DNA of 64,000 nt, taken from the NCBI GenBank assembly GCA_948470475.1, contig OX419343.1, forward strand, positions 7,174,241 through 7,238,240. The letters run 5' to 3'. The notes below the pieces were generated by a model, which was given only the letters and a program-made list of their open reading frames with translations, made no database searches and was not told the DNA's origin. The position numbers and the translations under genes are program-made. Positions 21,501 to 33,800 of the stretch are shown piece by piece; position 1 is the stretch's first letter, and the number at the start of each line of letters is the position of its first letter. This DNA is from Galaxea fascicularis (taxonomy: Eukaryota > Cnidaria > Anthozoa > Scleractinia > Euphylliidae).

Positions 21501-22868
21501 TGAGTACCACAAAGGATATTTCTGCCATAAATAAGCCAGTTATCCTTTATAAACGATGGAATAAGAATTTTCCTCACTGAGTCTAAGTATTGCTTTATTA
21601 ATTAATTAATTTATTTTTGGTATTTGAATGTTTGTATTATCAACTCCAATTTGCTTTATGGCTAATTCAGTGATAATAAATTTAAGGCCGACAGTTATGC
21701 ACCTGTCTTTCCCACTTGTCTTTTGATTAATGAACTTGATATTGTTTAACTACATCTTGTCTTATGTTTGCAAAACTCTATCTTGTAACTGTTTTGTCAT
21801 TGCCGTGAAATAAAAATTGAAAAATAAACTTATGAAACTGATTTTAGGATACAAGAATCACACAGACTGCATTGTCCATCACATCGACAAACGAGACCGA
21901 TTTGCTACCATATTGGTTTACTTGAAAGATGTTGAAGAGGGCGGAGAAACGCAATTCCCACAGTTGGGAATAAGTGTCAAACCACGGAAAGGACTCGCAT
22001 TAATATGGAACAGTATGAACTCAGATGGAGAATGTGATCCTACTTCTCTTCATAATGCAGCAAAGGTGATCAAAGGACACAAGTTCATTATACAAAGATG
22101 GTAAGAGTAAAACTGTGCCATATTTAAAACATTGACCAACAATATTATTAATAAATACACTTTAGATCAGAAGCGATTTGCCATCTAAAGGCATACACAT
22201 AAAATTATAAGTAATTACACTTAATTATTATACCATAAATATGTTGTGTGGATCACTGCATGAAATGTCACTAACCTGGCTGGTTCATTCACTTGTTTAG
22301 CTGGTGTTTGTCTTACATTTTTCTCATAATTTCACTCACTGCGCATGGATTTTATTTGTATATAGTGATATTTTTCCAGACTGCACGCTGTTTGTGATCT
22401 TATTCATAGTGCTTACCTATGCAAATGAATATTTTTGTATAATTACTTTGTTAGGTGTCAGCTCTGTATGAGGATCCAGTTCAAGCCTGTTGGCACCCTG
22501 TATGCATTTGTATCCTGTATTTCTTAATAATCATACAGATGCAGACACTACAGCCTGTAGTGCTAGCAATATGAAACATTTGCTTATAAAAGGCTGCTCA
22601 AATTTTAAAAAGTTGGATGTACTTTACAACAAAAGGATGCTATATAGTAGGCTAATGGCACATCTCTGTATTCTTTTACAACAGGTATTATTATCATAAC
22701 TTCCCAGCACTTGGCAAACGTGCTCAAGAGCCAATGTTACCTGAGCGCAGTGCCAACCAGCCCAGAGTGTCCTGTGATGAGTATGAGCAGGGAAGTTGCC
22801 GATGGTATGATGAGTGGAACTATGATCACCTATTGGATTATGCTGCTAACGTACAAAATCTGATTTAA
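18540..22868 (+). CDS. membrane-anchored prolyl 4-hydroxylase-like dioxygenase
   Basis: Four exons: 18540-18867, 20145-20666, 21848-22100 and 22685-22868 (1287 nt, 428 aa), all GT/AG and in phase. A basic N-terminus precedes one membrane helix (about residues 41-63, IGVGVVCLLIAVVSVALYF), predicting a type II protein with the enzyme in the ER/Golgi lumen. A Lys/Glu-rich linker follows. The P4Hc fold has iron ligands His288 and Asp290 (NHTD) and His352 (SLHNAA), and Lys362 (KGHK) for 2-oxoglutarate; the 10-residue His-to-Lys spacing equals that of collagen P4H. FATILVYLKDVEEGGETQFP and KGLALIWNSM are family blocks. There is no peptide-substrate-binding domain, so it is not an ordinary collagen P4H alpha subunit. 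The tail CDEYEQGSCRWYDEWNYDHL has two Cys that could pair. The ORF starts at GTG 18522, but 18540 is the first ATG. Substrate unknown. Confidence 0.9.
19490..19975. repeat. G-rich and T-rich repeat sequence in intron 1
   Basis: CCCGGGGGGGTGGGGGTACTC near 19519 is the start of a repeat type I recall from corals, followed by G/T-rich degenerate text. A short inverted pair, ACAGCCACCTCACATC and its partner, lies near 19745-19830. There is no coding content. Confidence 0.35.
19976..20059. mobile_element. perfect 39-bp palindrome (foldback element)
   Basis: Left arm 19976-20014 and right arm 20021-20059 are exact reverse complements over 39 bp, with a six-base spacer (GAGGAG). The ends read GCCTCCCACGCAGTCG. 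Perfect identity suggests recent origin or constant repair. It ends 85 bp before the acceptor of P4H-like exon 2. Confidence 0.9.
20749..21450. mobile_element. Harbinger-like MITE
   Basis: The termini are TGCACTTATCAATATTAGTC on the left and GACTAACATTGATAGGTGCA on the right, flanked on both sides by TTA. The inverted similarity continues inward for about 65 bp, including GGGGTGGGGACTTTGAT. A 3-bp TWA duplication is the PIF/Harbinger signature. There is no transposase. It lies in intron 2 of the P4H-like gene. Confidence 0.8.
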
Positions 22869-25800
22869 TTTCTATAAGGTTTTTGGAATACTGAAATAAT
22901 ATAATAATTATAGTTTATGATAATAATGACACGAATACTGAATGGGAATTATAATAAGTATTCATGATAATAATACTAGTGATATGAAATGGGTAGTAGC
23001 ATGACTTTAAAGACAAATACGGTAGGCTCTTTGCAGTTAGTGATCATGTGGTAAAAAAAAACACCTTTCTGGGGAGCAAAGGAGCACCTCTGACATCCAA
23101 AACAAAGCAACTTAATTTGAATTTTCTTGGTTTTGGATGTCCCAGTGCACAATTTGCTCTCTAGCAAGGACAGTTTTTGTACCAAGTGGCTGCTAACTGC
23201 AAAGGGCCTATTTCAAAGACGTGGACCTGAGATCAAGAATGTGGGGCATGATTAGACAGTAACAGTTGCTTTGGTAAACACAACACTTGGCCTAGTAAAA
23301 AAAAAGCTTGAAGTACACTAAGAGAATCCTGCTCCTGAGAACACAACATGTACTCAGGAGGTGCTCATCACCAATATTGATAGCAACAGGCCTAGGTCCA
23401 GCCAAAAGTGGAACGTATTAGGCAACAAGCAGAAAGGATGTATTAACCATGAACAATAGTAGTTAGTAATAATAACTACAATAAAATGTACCGGTATTAA
23501 TAATTTTAATTTATAATTATAACAAATATTATTGGGATGATTAAGGAGGGAACGAGCAAGTACCTAGGGAAAATACTAGGATATCAGAGTTCACCTGAAG
23601 ACAGAAGTGTATATTTTATGGAGTGCGTTCAATCGTGATAGTTTCCAGGTATAAGGTTTACAATCGATTGCAAAAATGTTGTCAACCAAAAACCATAAAC
23701 TGTAAATGACTAGACCAATTTTACCTCCTGTTAGTTTTAAATACTGTAAAGCCCCTTAGAGGCTTGGTATTGTGGCACTATTGTAATTATTATAATAATT
23801 ATTATTATATTATTCATGGAAATTGGTCATACAATAACTGCATTTGTGTAACTCTTATTCTTTGTTCTAAAAAGTAAATGCTAGCTACCAAGAAGTATGT
23901 CCAAAGTACACTTGAAGGATAAGCAGTAAAGAGCTGTATGACTATATAATAATTATGTTCCTCAGTTACTGGACCAGGTACAACTTGGAGGATGTATCTG
24001 GGATGTTAGCAATTTCGACACTTTTGTAAAAGTGTGGATAGTTTCCATCAGTTACCACCTGCAACTAAGTCTGCTCATTATTAGCCTCAAGAGACCAAAA
24101 TATTATAGACTGAAATGAAATTTATATTATCAGTGCTTGTACTTTGAGAACCAGTTACCCTGATCATCCATGTGGCAAACAATTTGTAGGCACAAAAAGC
24201 ATCATTCAAAAAGTCAATTGCTATTAGTGTGTCATGATCTCGCAGGTTTACCCATCCTTCAACGCATAAGTATAAGCCCCTGGGGGGTAATCTAGGATGT
24301 AAGAGATGTGAGGGTGTGAATATACCCAGTAGAGGTTGAAGTAGAGTGCTCAGAATGCAGACAAAAAAAACACGAAGAATAAAGATTTATCATTACTACC
24401 AGCCCCCTTCAACCTAATCCGGCCAAGATCTAGAAGGTTTTGAAATGCTAGTTTGATTGATTTTTAGTTTGGAAAATTTGGTAGTTGAAATAAAGACAAT
24501 AGTGCACTTCTGTATTGGGATTATGGGGTGCAAGGCTGTTGCCTAACAGGAGCCTGGTAGCCTGGGGCACCCAAAGAATAGCTCTGGGTGCCTTAATTTT
24601 TCATGGCAGCACCTTTCACTGCATATGTTGGGCTCCTAAGTTTTCAGCATTTAATTCCAAGGGCACCTTTAACATTTTCTTAGGCAGCAGCCTTGGGGTG
24701 GATGGATCTTCCTCTGGAAATTTGATGCTATCAGAATACTGGTAAATCACCATCTCAAGCACTTATTTTAGACCATCTGATGGTGGAGTCGGTCATCATC
24801 ACCTTGATGGAGATGCCCTGAGCAAGAAGGGCTCAGAAAGAGAGTGGCCATAGTCAAGCGGATGAAACATTTCATTTACATGTACACTGCTGTTATTGGA
24901 CCAATTACTAATCAGTAACTTACTGATCACTCAGAAAGAGAAAGAAAGGATTGCAAATCAATACCAAATTCAAGTTTAGTGTGAATCACAAAATGTTTTG
25001 AGGGGTAATGGTCTAGATTTTTTCTAGGTTCAACACTTGCTGACAACAACAGACAGAATATTATTCACCCAGTTCTGGCTAAAAGCAGCCCTCTAGGACA
25101 CAAGGTCCTAGCCAAATCATACGGTTTGTCACCAAAAGATGTTTTTGTTTAGGAAAAGGTTTCAGGAACCATGTTGACAGACTGGATTAGGCCAAAGATA
25201 CATTTGGGGAAATGTTTTCCTGCAAAATAAGGAAAATGTGTACTTCCCTGTAAATAATATCGGCATTTGGTAAGACAAAGCGCATTATCAGCACACACCA
25301 ATCCATACCTCTGGCTTTCTCGATTATTGTCTCTAAATGCAACTTTTTTCCGGTTAATTTTCTTAAGCTGCTTCCAACACTAAGGTTTAGCCGTCTTGTA
25401 TCTCACTGATTTTCTTCTGCAACACAATAGATATTTCTTAAAGTTTTCTAGTGTTAGCAGTTTTCCGAGCTTAACAGTAATCGCCATATAAAAATGCACC
25501 ATACTGACTTTTTTCGTGGTTTTTATTAGTACCGAGTATGCACCAATAAGAATACAAGCAAGTCAATACAACTGTGTAGCAAAATGTATGACCAAGGAAA
25601 TGCCTTTGCAAAATGCCAAGGGTACCTTTCACATGAATATACAACCTTAATCAAGCTTTGTTTTCCTTATCAATATTATTGAAAAATTACCCATTATAAG
25701 GGAAATGGTTTCTCAAAATATCCAAAGACAAAACAACTCAAAACAAGTCTCACAGAAGATCTGCCACTTGCATAATAAATAAGTGAATGTTAACTACCAA

Positions 25801-27899
25801 AAGTTGTTTTTGCATCAGTTGAAAATGAACCTTGTCCAAATTGGTGAAGACAACTTAGAAATAATCCACACGGTAGATAACTGGAGACAGTGTGAACGTC
25901 ACATACAAAACAGCTTTAAGAAATCAATGGTACTGTTCCCCATTAGATAGGCGAGCATGTATACTTTTTCACGCCTTCACCTTTCTATGCTATCAGTTTA
26001 CATAAACGGTTTTTAAATTTCATTTTTAACTGAATGAATACCCAAGAGCCTAAAAAAGGCTGAAGTAACACTAATTTCCTTAAGACATTAAAATATTGTA
26101 TCACCATTTTGAACAAGGGACTCAAGCAGAAGTTCAACATTATTGAAATGTTGAGCTTAAAGACTGAACCAGCCAGCACATGAAAAGTAAGTCAAAACAC
26201 AGTCAATTAGCCCTTATATTATTCCCAGAGATAGAAAATGGAAATTGAGAAACAAAGCAATACTTTTCATCAATATTTACTAAGTTTAGATTTTTGTACC
26301 CATAATCTGAAAGACATTATTTGAACCAAGCATTAATTTTGGGACTAAAAAGGGTTAATTGATGTGTTAGTCTCAGTCTTAGTGTACCACTATTTGAATG
26401 GTCCTCACAGTTCAATAAATCTACAACAGATTTTCTTTTTTTAAGTGTAAAAATATACAAGTATCATATAGTCATCTTAATCCATAAAATATTTACATCA
26501 CATCCCATAGTATACATTAAGAATTAAGTCAATGAATGATGCTATAGTTTCTTTTTATATAAAACTCCTAAATTGTTCATGTTTTAATCAAGGTCAGGTT
26601 TCCTTTACTTAAACTTTATATTTATGAATATGATACATGTCCTTGATACAGTAACTGAATAACGTACTATACATTCTTGAAATGGCAAGCTAACACCCCT
26701 GGCATATCAGTCAAAAACTGTGAACACTTGGGACATGAACTTGCTATAAAACAATGAGAAAATTTCACATGCAAAAACTTACGCCAGAGAAACAAATTCT
26801 TGCAAATCTTTGTTGAGGTAAACAAAGTTAACTCACCCTCAAAATGGCATCCACATTACCTAAATTCTCAATCCACTGTTTCTCTCGAAATTTGAAAGGG
26901 AAAAATGTTTAAGTTAAAAAAGGCTGGCATCGAAACAACCCAACAGATCTTTAAGTACACAAAGGTTTTCCCGCTCATGCTTGCAAATTAAGTTACTATC
27001 AATACCTCTTTGATGTGCTTTACCTCTGCGATGGATTGAGGTACAGCTGATTACGTACAGGGATATGCTGCATTATTTTAGACTGGAGCACAATTATCAC
27101 AAAGTTTGGTTTTGCCAGCTGGCAGCATACCACTTTTGTAACTAAAAACAGCAGTTCAAGTTTTACAAAACAGAATATTCTGTTTGAGCTTTTTAATGTC
27201 AGCAAATACTAAATCCCAAATGGAGAATTTTCACTGCAGGTGTACTAGTGACAATGAGGTTGTCTGTTTTCTAACAGAGACTTTCAAAATCTTTCTTTGG
27301 TGCTCCTTGAAGACCTACCTTCTAAGTCACACAAACCAAACATGACAAACCCTAATAAAGACAGACCTACAGTATACAACAACCACCTGAATCCAGTACT
27401 TCAAATAAGCCAAGACCAAAACCACAATTTAAACACATCATAATTTTGAATCTGCTTTTAGTAACACACAGACCAAATGAAATTCCATTCCAACACTCTA
27501 TTCTGACAAAATCCTTCAATTGGAAACACACCAAACTGATGTTTCTTACTTTTTAGGCCCAACATCACCATACAAAATCTCAGTAATACCTACATGGATA
27601 CTTCTGTTAGTACACTGTGATAGTTTGATGTTTCACCATCAAGATCATTTCTTCATTCTCATGACCTGGCATGTGTGATCGTGTAAGTTGCTGCTGACCA
27701 CTAATGGGGCTCAAAAGAGGACAATGCTCAACTGTCAAAGTTTTGTTATTTTCAATGCCAAGCAGGCAATAAATTAGGAAAGATGTACTTTTTCTAAAGA
27801 GGTATTATAGTCTGAATTATCGGTAATGGTTTCACCATTAACTACATGTAGGTAGCTTGCATGCTCTTTTTTCTCCACTATCCTCTGCAGTTATTAGAA
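22869..27899. other. intergenic stretch between convergent genes
   Basis: This lies between the 3' end of the P4H-like gene (plus) and the 3' end of the FAM117 gene (minus), so both 3' UTRs should be here. An AATAAA at 23480-23485 is a candidate signal for the P4H-like transcript. One small MITE is visible at 24531-24695. The remaining ORFs are short and unrecognised. Confidence 0.5.
24531..24695. mobile_element. small TIR element
   Basis: The ends CAAGGCTGTTGCCTAA (24531-24546) and TTAGGCAGCAGCCTTG (24680-24695) are inverted repeats with one mismatch. The 165 bp element has no coding potential. Confidence 0.65.
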
Positions 27900-30800
27900 C
27901 TACTGCGAGGCTTCCACTTGTGACAGCTGCTGGTTGGCTGTTGCTGCAGATGTCACAGCCATCTTGGGGTAAGAGGGAAGGGCAGAGAAAGCAGAGAATG
28001 CTGATCTGGCACTGATGTTGATAATCTTGACTTTTGTCTTGTCTGGACCAAGGAGCAAGGGAGACCTATCCCTGAAGGAGACAATTGAGCAAATCAAAGC
28101 CCTGTGTACACCAACTGAAGGGCTTCCCACAAAAAAACTGTACAACGGTTTTTGTCCCTAAAATCCAAACCTCTCTAAATTTGCCCAATTTTGCCAGAAA
28201 TACTATTTGTGGCAAATGAAATTCTGCAACTATTCCACAATGTAAAAACCCAGGGCGCTTACCAAAACAACTGACCAGCCAGACCAGTCATTTTGAAAAT
28301 AAAATATGCTTTTTTGAGAGTTTTCACCATCACTACTATGCATACTATGTACATGTAGAAACAAACTGATCTGGCTGGACAGTTATTATTAATAGTGGAA
28401 TTAGAACTCTTAACAGATGGATTGGTCTGGCCAGCCAGTTCTGATTAATGGTAAGCACCCCTAGATTCAGCAAATTAGCATATGACTTTCCCTAAACCTG
28501 AACCAAATGACATGATGCACAAATGATTTCTCAACAAAATGCACCAGATCCCTTTTGTTTCTGCATCTCAAGTTTTTGGCAAAATGGTTTGAATCCTAGC
28601 CTTCAAATCATAATGTGTAAAATTTTATTTCTGGCAGCATTTTCAGTCTGCATGTCAAAGTAGGGTAAGTTACATGAAAGATTTTAAGACAAAAAAGCTA
28701 TACAAGCCCCTGTTGCCAGAAGTCCCTCGATTAGGAATATTAGCATGTCAATGATCAAGGTATGTTTACAAATTGCCTTTCACTTAAATCACAGTTAAAG
28801 ATGTGTTCTGAATTAATTGAGTTCTCACTAAGGATTTTGGCCTTTGTTGTTCTCAAGTAACCCTGAAGTCATTCCAGACCTATATTTTTATTGGCCCCTA
28901 TGACCTGTAGCTTCTTTCGTTATTAAGGCTATGGGTACTGTTTGTGTTGTATCATCTTTTGTTTTGTTCTCCAATTGTAGACAGTGTCTGGAAAGCTACC
29001 CGTGGGGCCTCTCTTGTTAAAGGATTAAAGGTATCCTTCCTTGTGACTATCTCCTCCACATATATTCCCACCTGGCATACAAGCTATGGGGAGCATTTTC
29101 TGTACAAATTTTATGTTATTCTACAAATTGGCGCACATGGTTTTTGCCTAGAAACCGAAAAAAAAATTCAACACAGCTAAATTGCAAACCTCCAAACTCA
29201 CCGATCAGCATCTTCAACATGTAGTGGCACCTTCTCGGCACCATCGGGAGGTTCCCTTGCAAACACATATGAATTGTTTGGCTTAGGAGAGGAGGCATAT
29301 TTAGGACCTCCTGCAGGAAGGTCAGGGGATACATTCTCCTCCGTTTCTGCTACTCCTCCTGAGGAACACCTTGATGATGGCCGCGAATCTGAAGCACCTT
29401 GCATTATGGGATAAGTTGGTGATGCAGAGTGGCTTCTGCTGCTGCTGCTCCCACTCCCACTTCCCCCACTTTCTTGTCCATCTTGGTTGTCGGCAGGTGT
29501 CTGGGTGTGAATGTTTACGGTACGAAATGGCATCCCAGACAGCACCTCTAACACAGGCGCCTTTCGACCATCTGGTACTTGTTCCGTTGCCTTTGGAAAG
29601 CATAAATAAACATTTACAACAAATTTCAGCAAATGCACATAGCCTCACGTTATCAACTTTGGCCCACAGAAATTCTGATAAACTTGACTTTAAATCCAAA
29701 AACCAGATGAAAATTTCTTGACAGATTAAGTATTTCCATTATTTAACAACATACAGTCTAACAAAGGGCAAATTTACATTATTAACTCTGTTAATGACAC
29801 CATATAATGATTAATACTGCAAAGGATACTTACTCTTTCTGTCTGAGTGTCAGTAAGCACCAATCTCTGTATCTCAGAGTTGAGCCCCTCCAAGCTTCGT
29901 TTCTGTGGCCCCTCTGAGGGTCTTGGTGCCAAAGGGATTGAAATGGGAATTGACTGAGGCAACCTGCTCGCTGGGATGGCAGTATGATCTCCATGAAGAG
30001 GAGACTGACGGCCATAACTCTGACTTGCCTTGCTTCCTTGCTTCCTCAGGTGTTTTAATTTCTGTGAAAAAATTCAAATTGTACTAAACACAAAGTTTAT
30101 TCAAAACATTTGGAAATCAGAATCTGACTTTCACATAACATTTTGAATCATCAGCTCTGTACACTGTACTTTATCTCTGTTGAAAACCTGCTAGAATTTC
30201 TGGAACTTCAAACAGTAATGTCCTGACATTCGTAAATGCATGCAACATAAAAGACACTAATAAAGATCATTCTTTGGAACTAAACAAATGATATTCAATC
30301 TATCTGTTTTGCGATCTATAATCACTCAAACAACAGTTGGATCACTAAATTGAACATTTTAGGCATTGTAAGGCTAAATTCATGACCATAATACTGTATA
30401 CAAATTATGTATGCAGTTAGTATGCTGCATAGTTCTTTTTGGGCAGAGATTCTCATGCCATGTGACTGATACAAACAAAATAATACAAAGAAGTTAAGGA
30501 GTGTTTTGCTTTTAATTCTTTCAGGATTATGCATGTTAACTTATAAGTATTTTTTTACCTTTCAATTAGCTGCCTGGTTTACTAGTGCCTAGCATATGTA
30601 ACAACTTTGGGTGTATCACTTTCAACATAATTGTTTATTTTTGCCATTTTACTTTCACCGAACATTTCACTGTTCACTTGAGAATGATCGGATGTTGTAA
30701 TAAAGAAAGGATGTGAACAAATACAAGTTAGCAAGTCTAAAACTGAATTCTACAGGCATGTCCTTTGTCAAGGCCAAACAAATAAAACTATCTGGTGCCA

Positions 30801-33800
30801 ACCACAGAAAATCAAACCACTTTAGCACTCAACTGCTTCTCTACAAAAGTAGTCTCAAAAGGTTAGGCTACAGCTGTAAGTCATTGTAAAAGGGTCATAG
30901 TAACTAATCAGTATCCAGACCAGTGTTCCAGATAATCAGGTTCCCTGACCTGACACACTGAGTTATTGTGTTAGAAAATTTGGAAGACCCATATCTGATG
31001 ACCCCTTCAAAATCTTCAGTGATCACCTGACACAAACGATTTGCTGGGCATTCCAGAGTACTGCTTCTTACAATCAGTGGTTTCAAAACAAGCCGGGGAC
31101 TGCTGGAGTTCCACCGACTATGTGATTATATGTCGTCAGTTAATCTGGTCATAGCAATCAGCTTGGGCCTTGCGACCCCTCACTTATCACAGCCACCTAC
31201 CTTTCCAGAGTCTGACGTCTATTTTAAAACATTTTTGAAACCCCTATAAAATCCTACATGGATAATTCCAAATTACATCTGTCATTCTTAGGAAAAAGGC
31301 CACATGGTGCTGCAAAAATAGCTTTCTGATCAACCCGGATAAGATGAAATTGCTTTTCATTGGCACCCATCAAATGCTTCAAAATATGCCTACAGATCTG
31401 GATTTACATGTTACTTTACTGGGGAAAGATTTGCATCCAGTTGTTTGAGCAAAGGACCTTGGGGTGTATAGGGACGCTACACTGAGTTTTGATGAACATA
31501 AAACAAGTGTCAAAAAGGAACTTATGTGTCATTTACAAACAGAACCTTAGAAGCTTTGATTTCAAATGTATTGTAAATTTCTTTTTTAATCTAAATATGA
31601 TTTTAATCATTTATTGTTCTATAGTTATATAGAAAGTAATAAAGTTATTATGATTATGATTATTATTATTATTATTATTACTATCTAACTAGAGCACTGA
31701 GCATCAGATATTTACCTCCTTAATTTTCTGGTCTGCACTACCCCAGGAGTTTGATCTCTTGTGTCTTGTTCCTGAATTGTCTTCTACGTCACTCTCATCC
31801 CAAACTGGTGTCTGTAAATACAAAAAAAGCTGAATTGGTTGGTGTTGACAAACCAGATTTATGACTGCCATGGTTAAAGTATTTCAAAATTCTTTGTCAA
31901 AGTCACTTGATGACTAAGTGGCACCAGTGATAACTTGAGGCAGCTCATTGCATAGCAATAACTGCTAAACAAACAACTGGTTTCACTGTAACATTTACTG
32001 CTTTAATTCTTGCAAACCTGAGAGTAAAGCAAGGATGAACAAATTCACAAAAGAACAGAGTTTAGGGCATGAATGGGTTGCAGAGAAACCAAAAATCAAG
32101 AAATAGAAACTGTGTTCAAAATCTTGCTTCCACCAAGGAAATTAACTCTCAAGGATAAGGAACATGCTGTGCCAACATTCTGTTGATTCAAGAGCACATT
32201 TGGTATGCAAGTCAAACCTTGGACATTAGGGTACCAATACATTGTCTACTTTATATGAAGTCAGAGCATTTTTCAAGCTTGATTTGACTGAGCAACAGCA
32301 TTGTTAATATACAAAGACTTAGCCCCTCCAGGGGTTTCATTAGAAGCCTGCAACTGGTGAAAATCGTTGCCTAGTTTGTCAGAATTTACCTATCACTGCC
32401 GCCTACTTTGTCTAGATTTCACTAAAATTATAAAAAAAATTGATCAGGCCACCGCTTACTTTAACAAGCTCAGACAGCTATTTCAAAACTTATTGAAACC
32501 CCTGTCCTCTCTACGAACTTGATTAAAACATGACCTCAGGGACTGAGAATCCAACAGCAATGCAACAACAATTTATCACTAAGTTGCCACATTGTTGCTA
32601 GTTCGAAACAATTAGGCACAAGTCACAAAATACAGTTAATTGTAAAACATTTCTATGATCAAACATGCGGTGGAGTCATCACACGGAAGGACTACGAGGC
32701 CAGTTAGAGTTTCAATCTTCTTCTTGAATAGGTTCTGCCTTGTTGGTAATATCCCTTTGTCTTTTATAATTCTTTCCTGGTCACGAGGATCTTAAAATCA
32801 GCTAAATACTGAACATGACAATGCATTCCTGAGGTGTATCAATGCATTCCTGAGGTGTAATCAAGGATGGAATATTTCAGTCAAATTTGAGAAAATACTA
32901 CATTGCATTAGACAAAGAAATATTGGCATCATCTTCACTATAAAAAGGGTGCTTATGCTACACTGCTTAGAGAAACTTCTTTAACTTTGGTGCATTACAT
33001 TTAAAATGGGCAATCAAGTTGGCTAACAATCAAGGTAAATTTAACTGGAGTTTTACTGATAAAGTTCAAACTTTAAGTAGCAAGTACACTGTACATGAAT
33101 GTAAGGTACAAACTGGTAAACATGGCATCCTCTTAGTAAACAAGCTGTACAGTAGTCACTCAATTTCAACTAACAGATATATTTCAGTGGCAAAACTGAC
33201 ATGTGAAAATTGGCATTCAACACAACTTGTAATCAAAGATCAGAAAAGACCCACCAGCAGTTGAAAAGATCCAAACAAGCCTTGTTTTTTTTTCTTTTTT
33301 TTCTTTCTTTTTTTTTCACAAAGTAACGCAAACATGGAAACTTAGGAAAAGACTGAAACAAACCAATCCCACCAAGGGCTGTGTGCATTTGCTACAGTCA
33401 CTTCACCAAACAAACCCATAATTTTTCCTGTTTGTTGTTTTGGTTGTTTCCCTGCCAAAGCAAATATTCTTAAACTTTTGCACAGTAGAAAAGTACCAAG
33501 CCCTCCAACATTACAATAAATTTATTATACAAATTAAAAGCTTTCCTTAGTTTGATCCAGTGGAAGTTGGACTTTCAAATTCAGTTTGACAACATTAAAT
33601 GTATGACCTTTAAATTCAGCTCAAGCCACCCATATGATTCACATGTTACCTAGGTTGATAAGCATGACCTCAAGCAAGCTATCCTTCACAAACACTTTAC
33701 ATTTAGTTTCTATAAATATGCAATACCATAAAGATAACTATGAAGGTGGGAGTGTATATAGGTTTGCAAGAATTCTTCCACAGAAGTCAGACAAAGCAAA

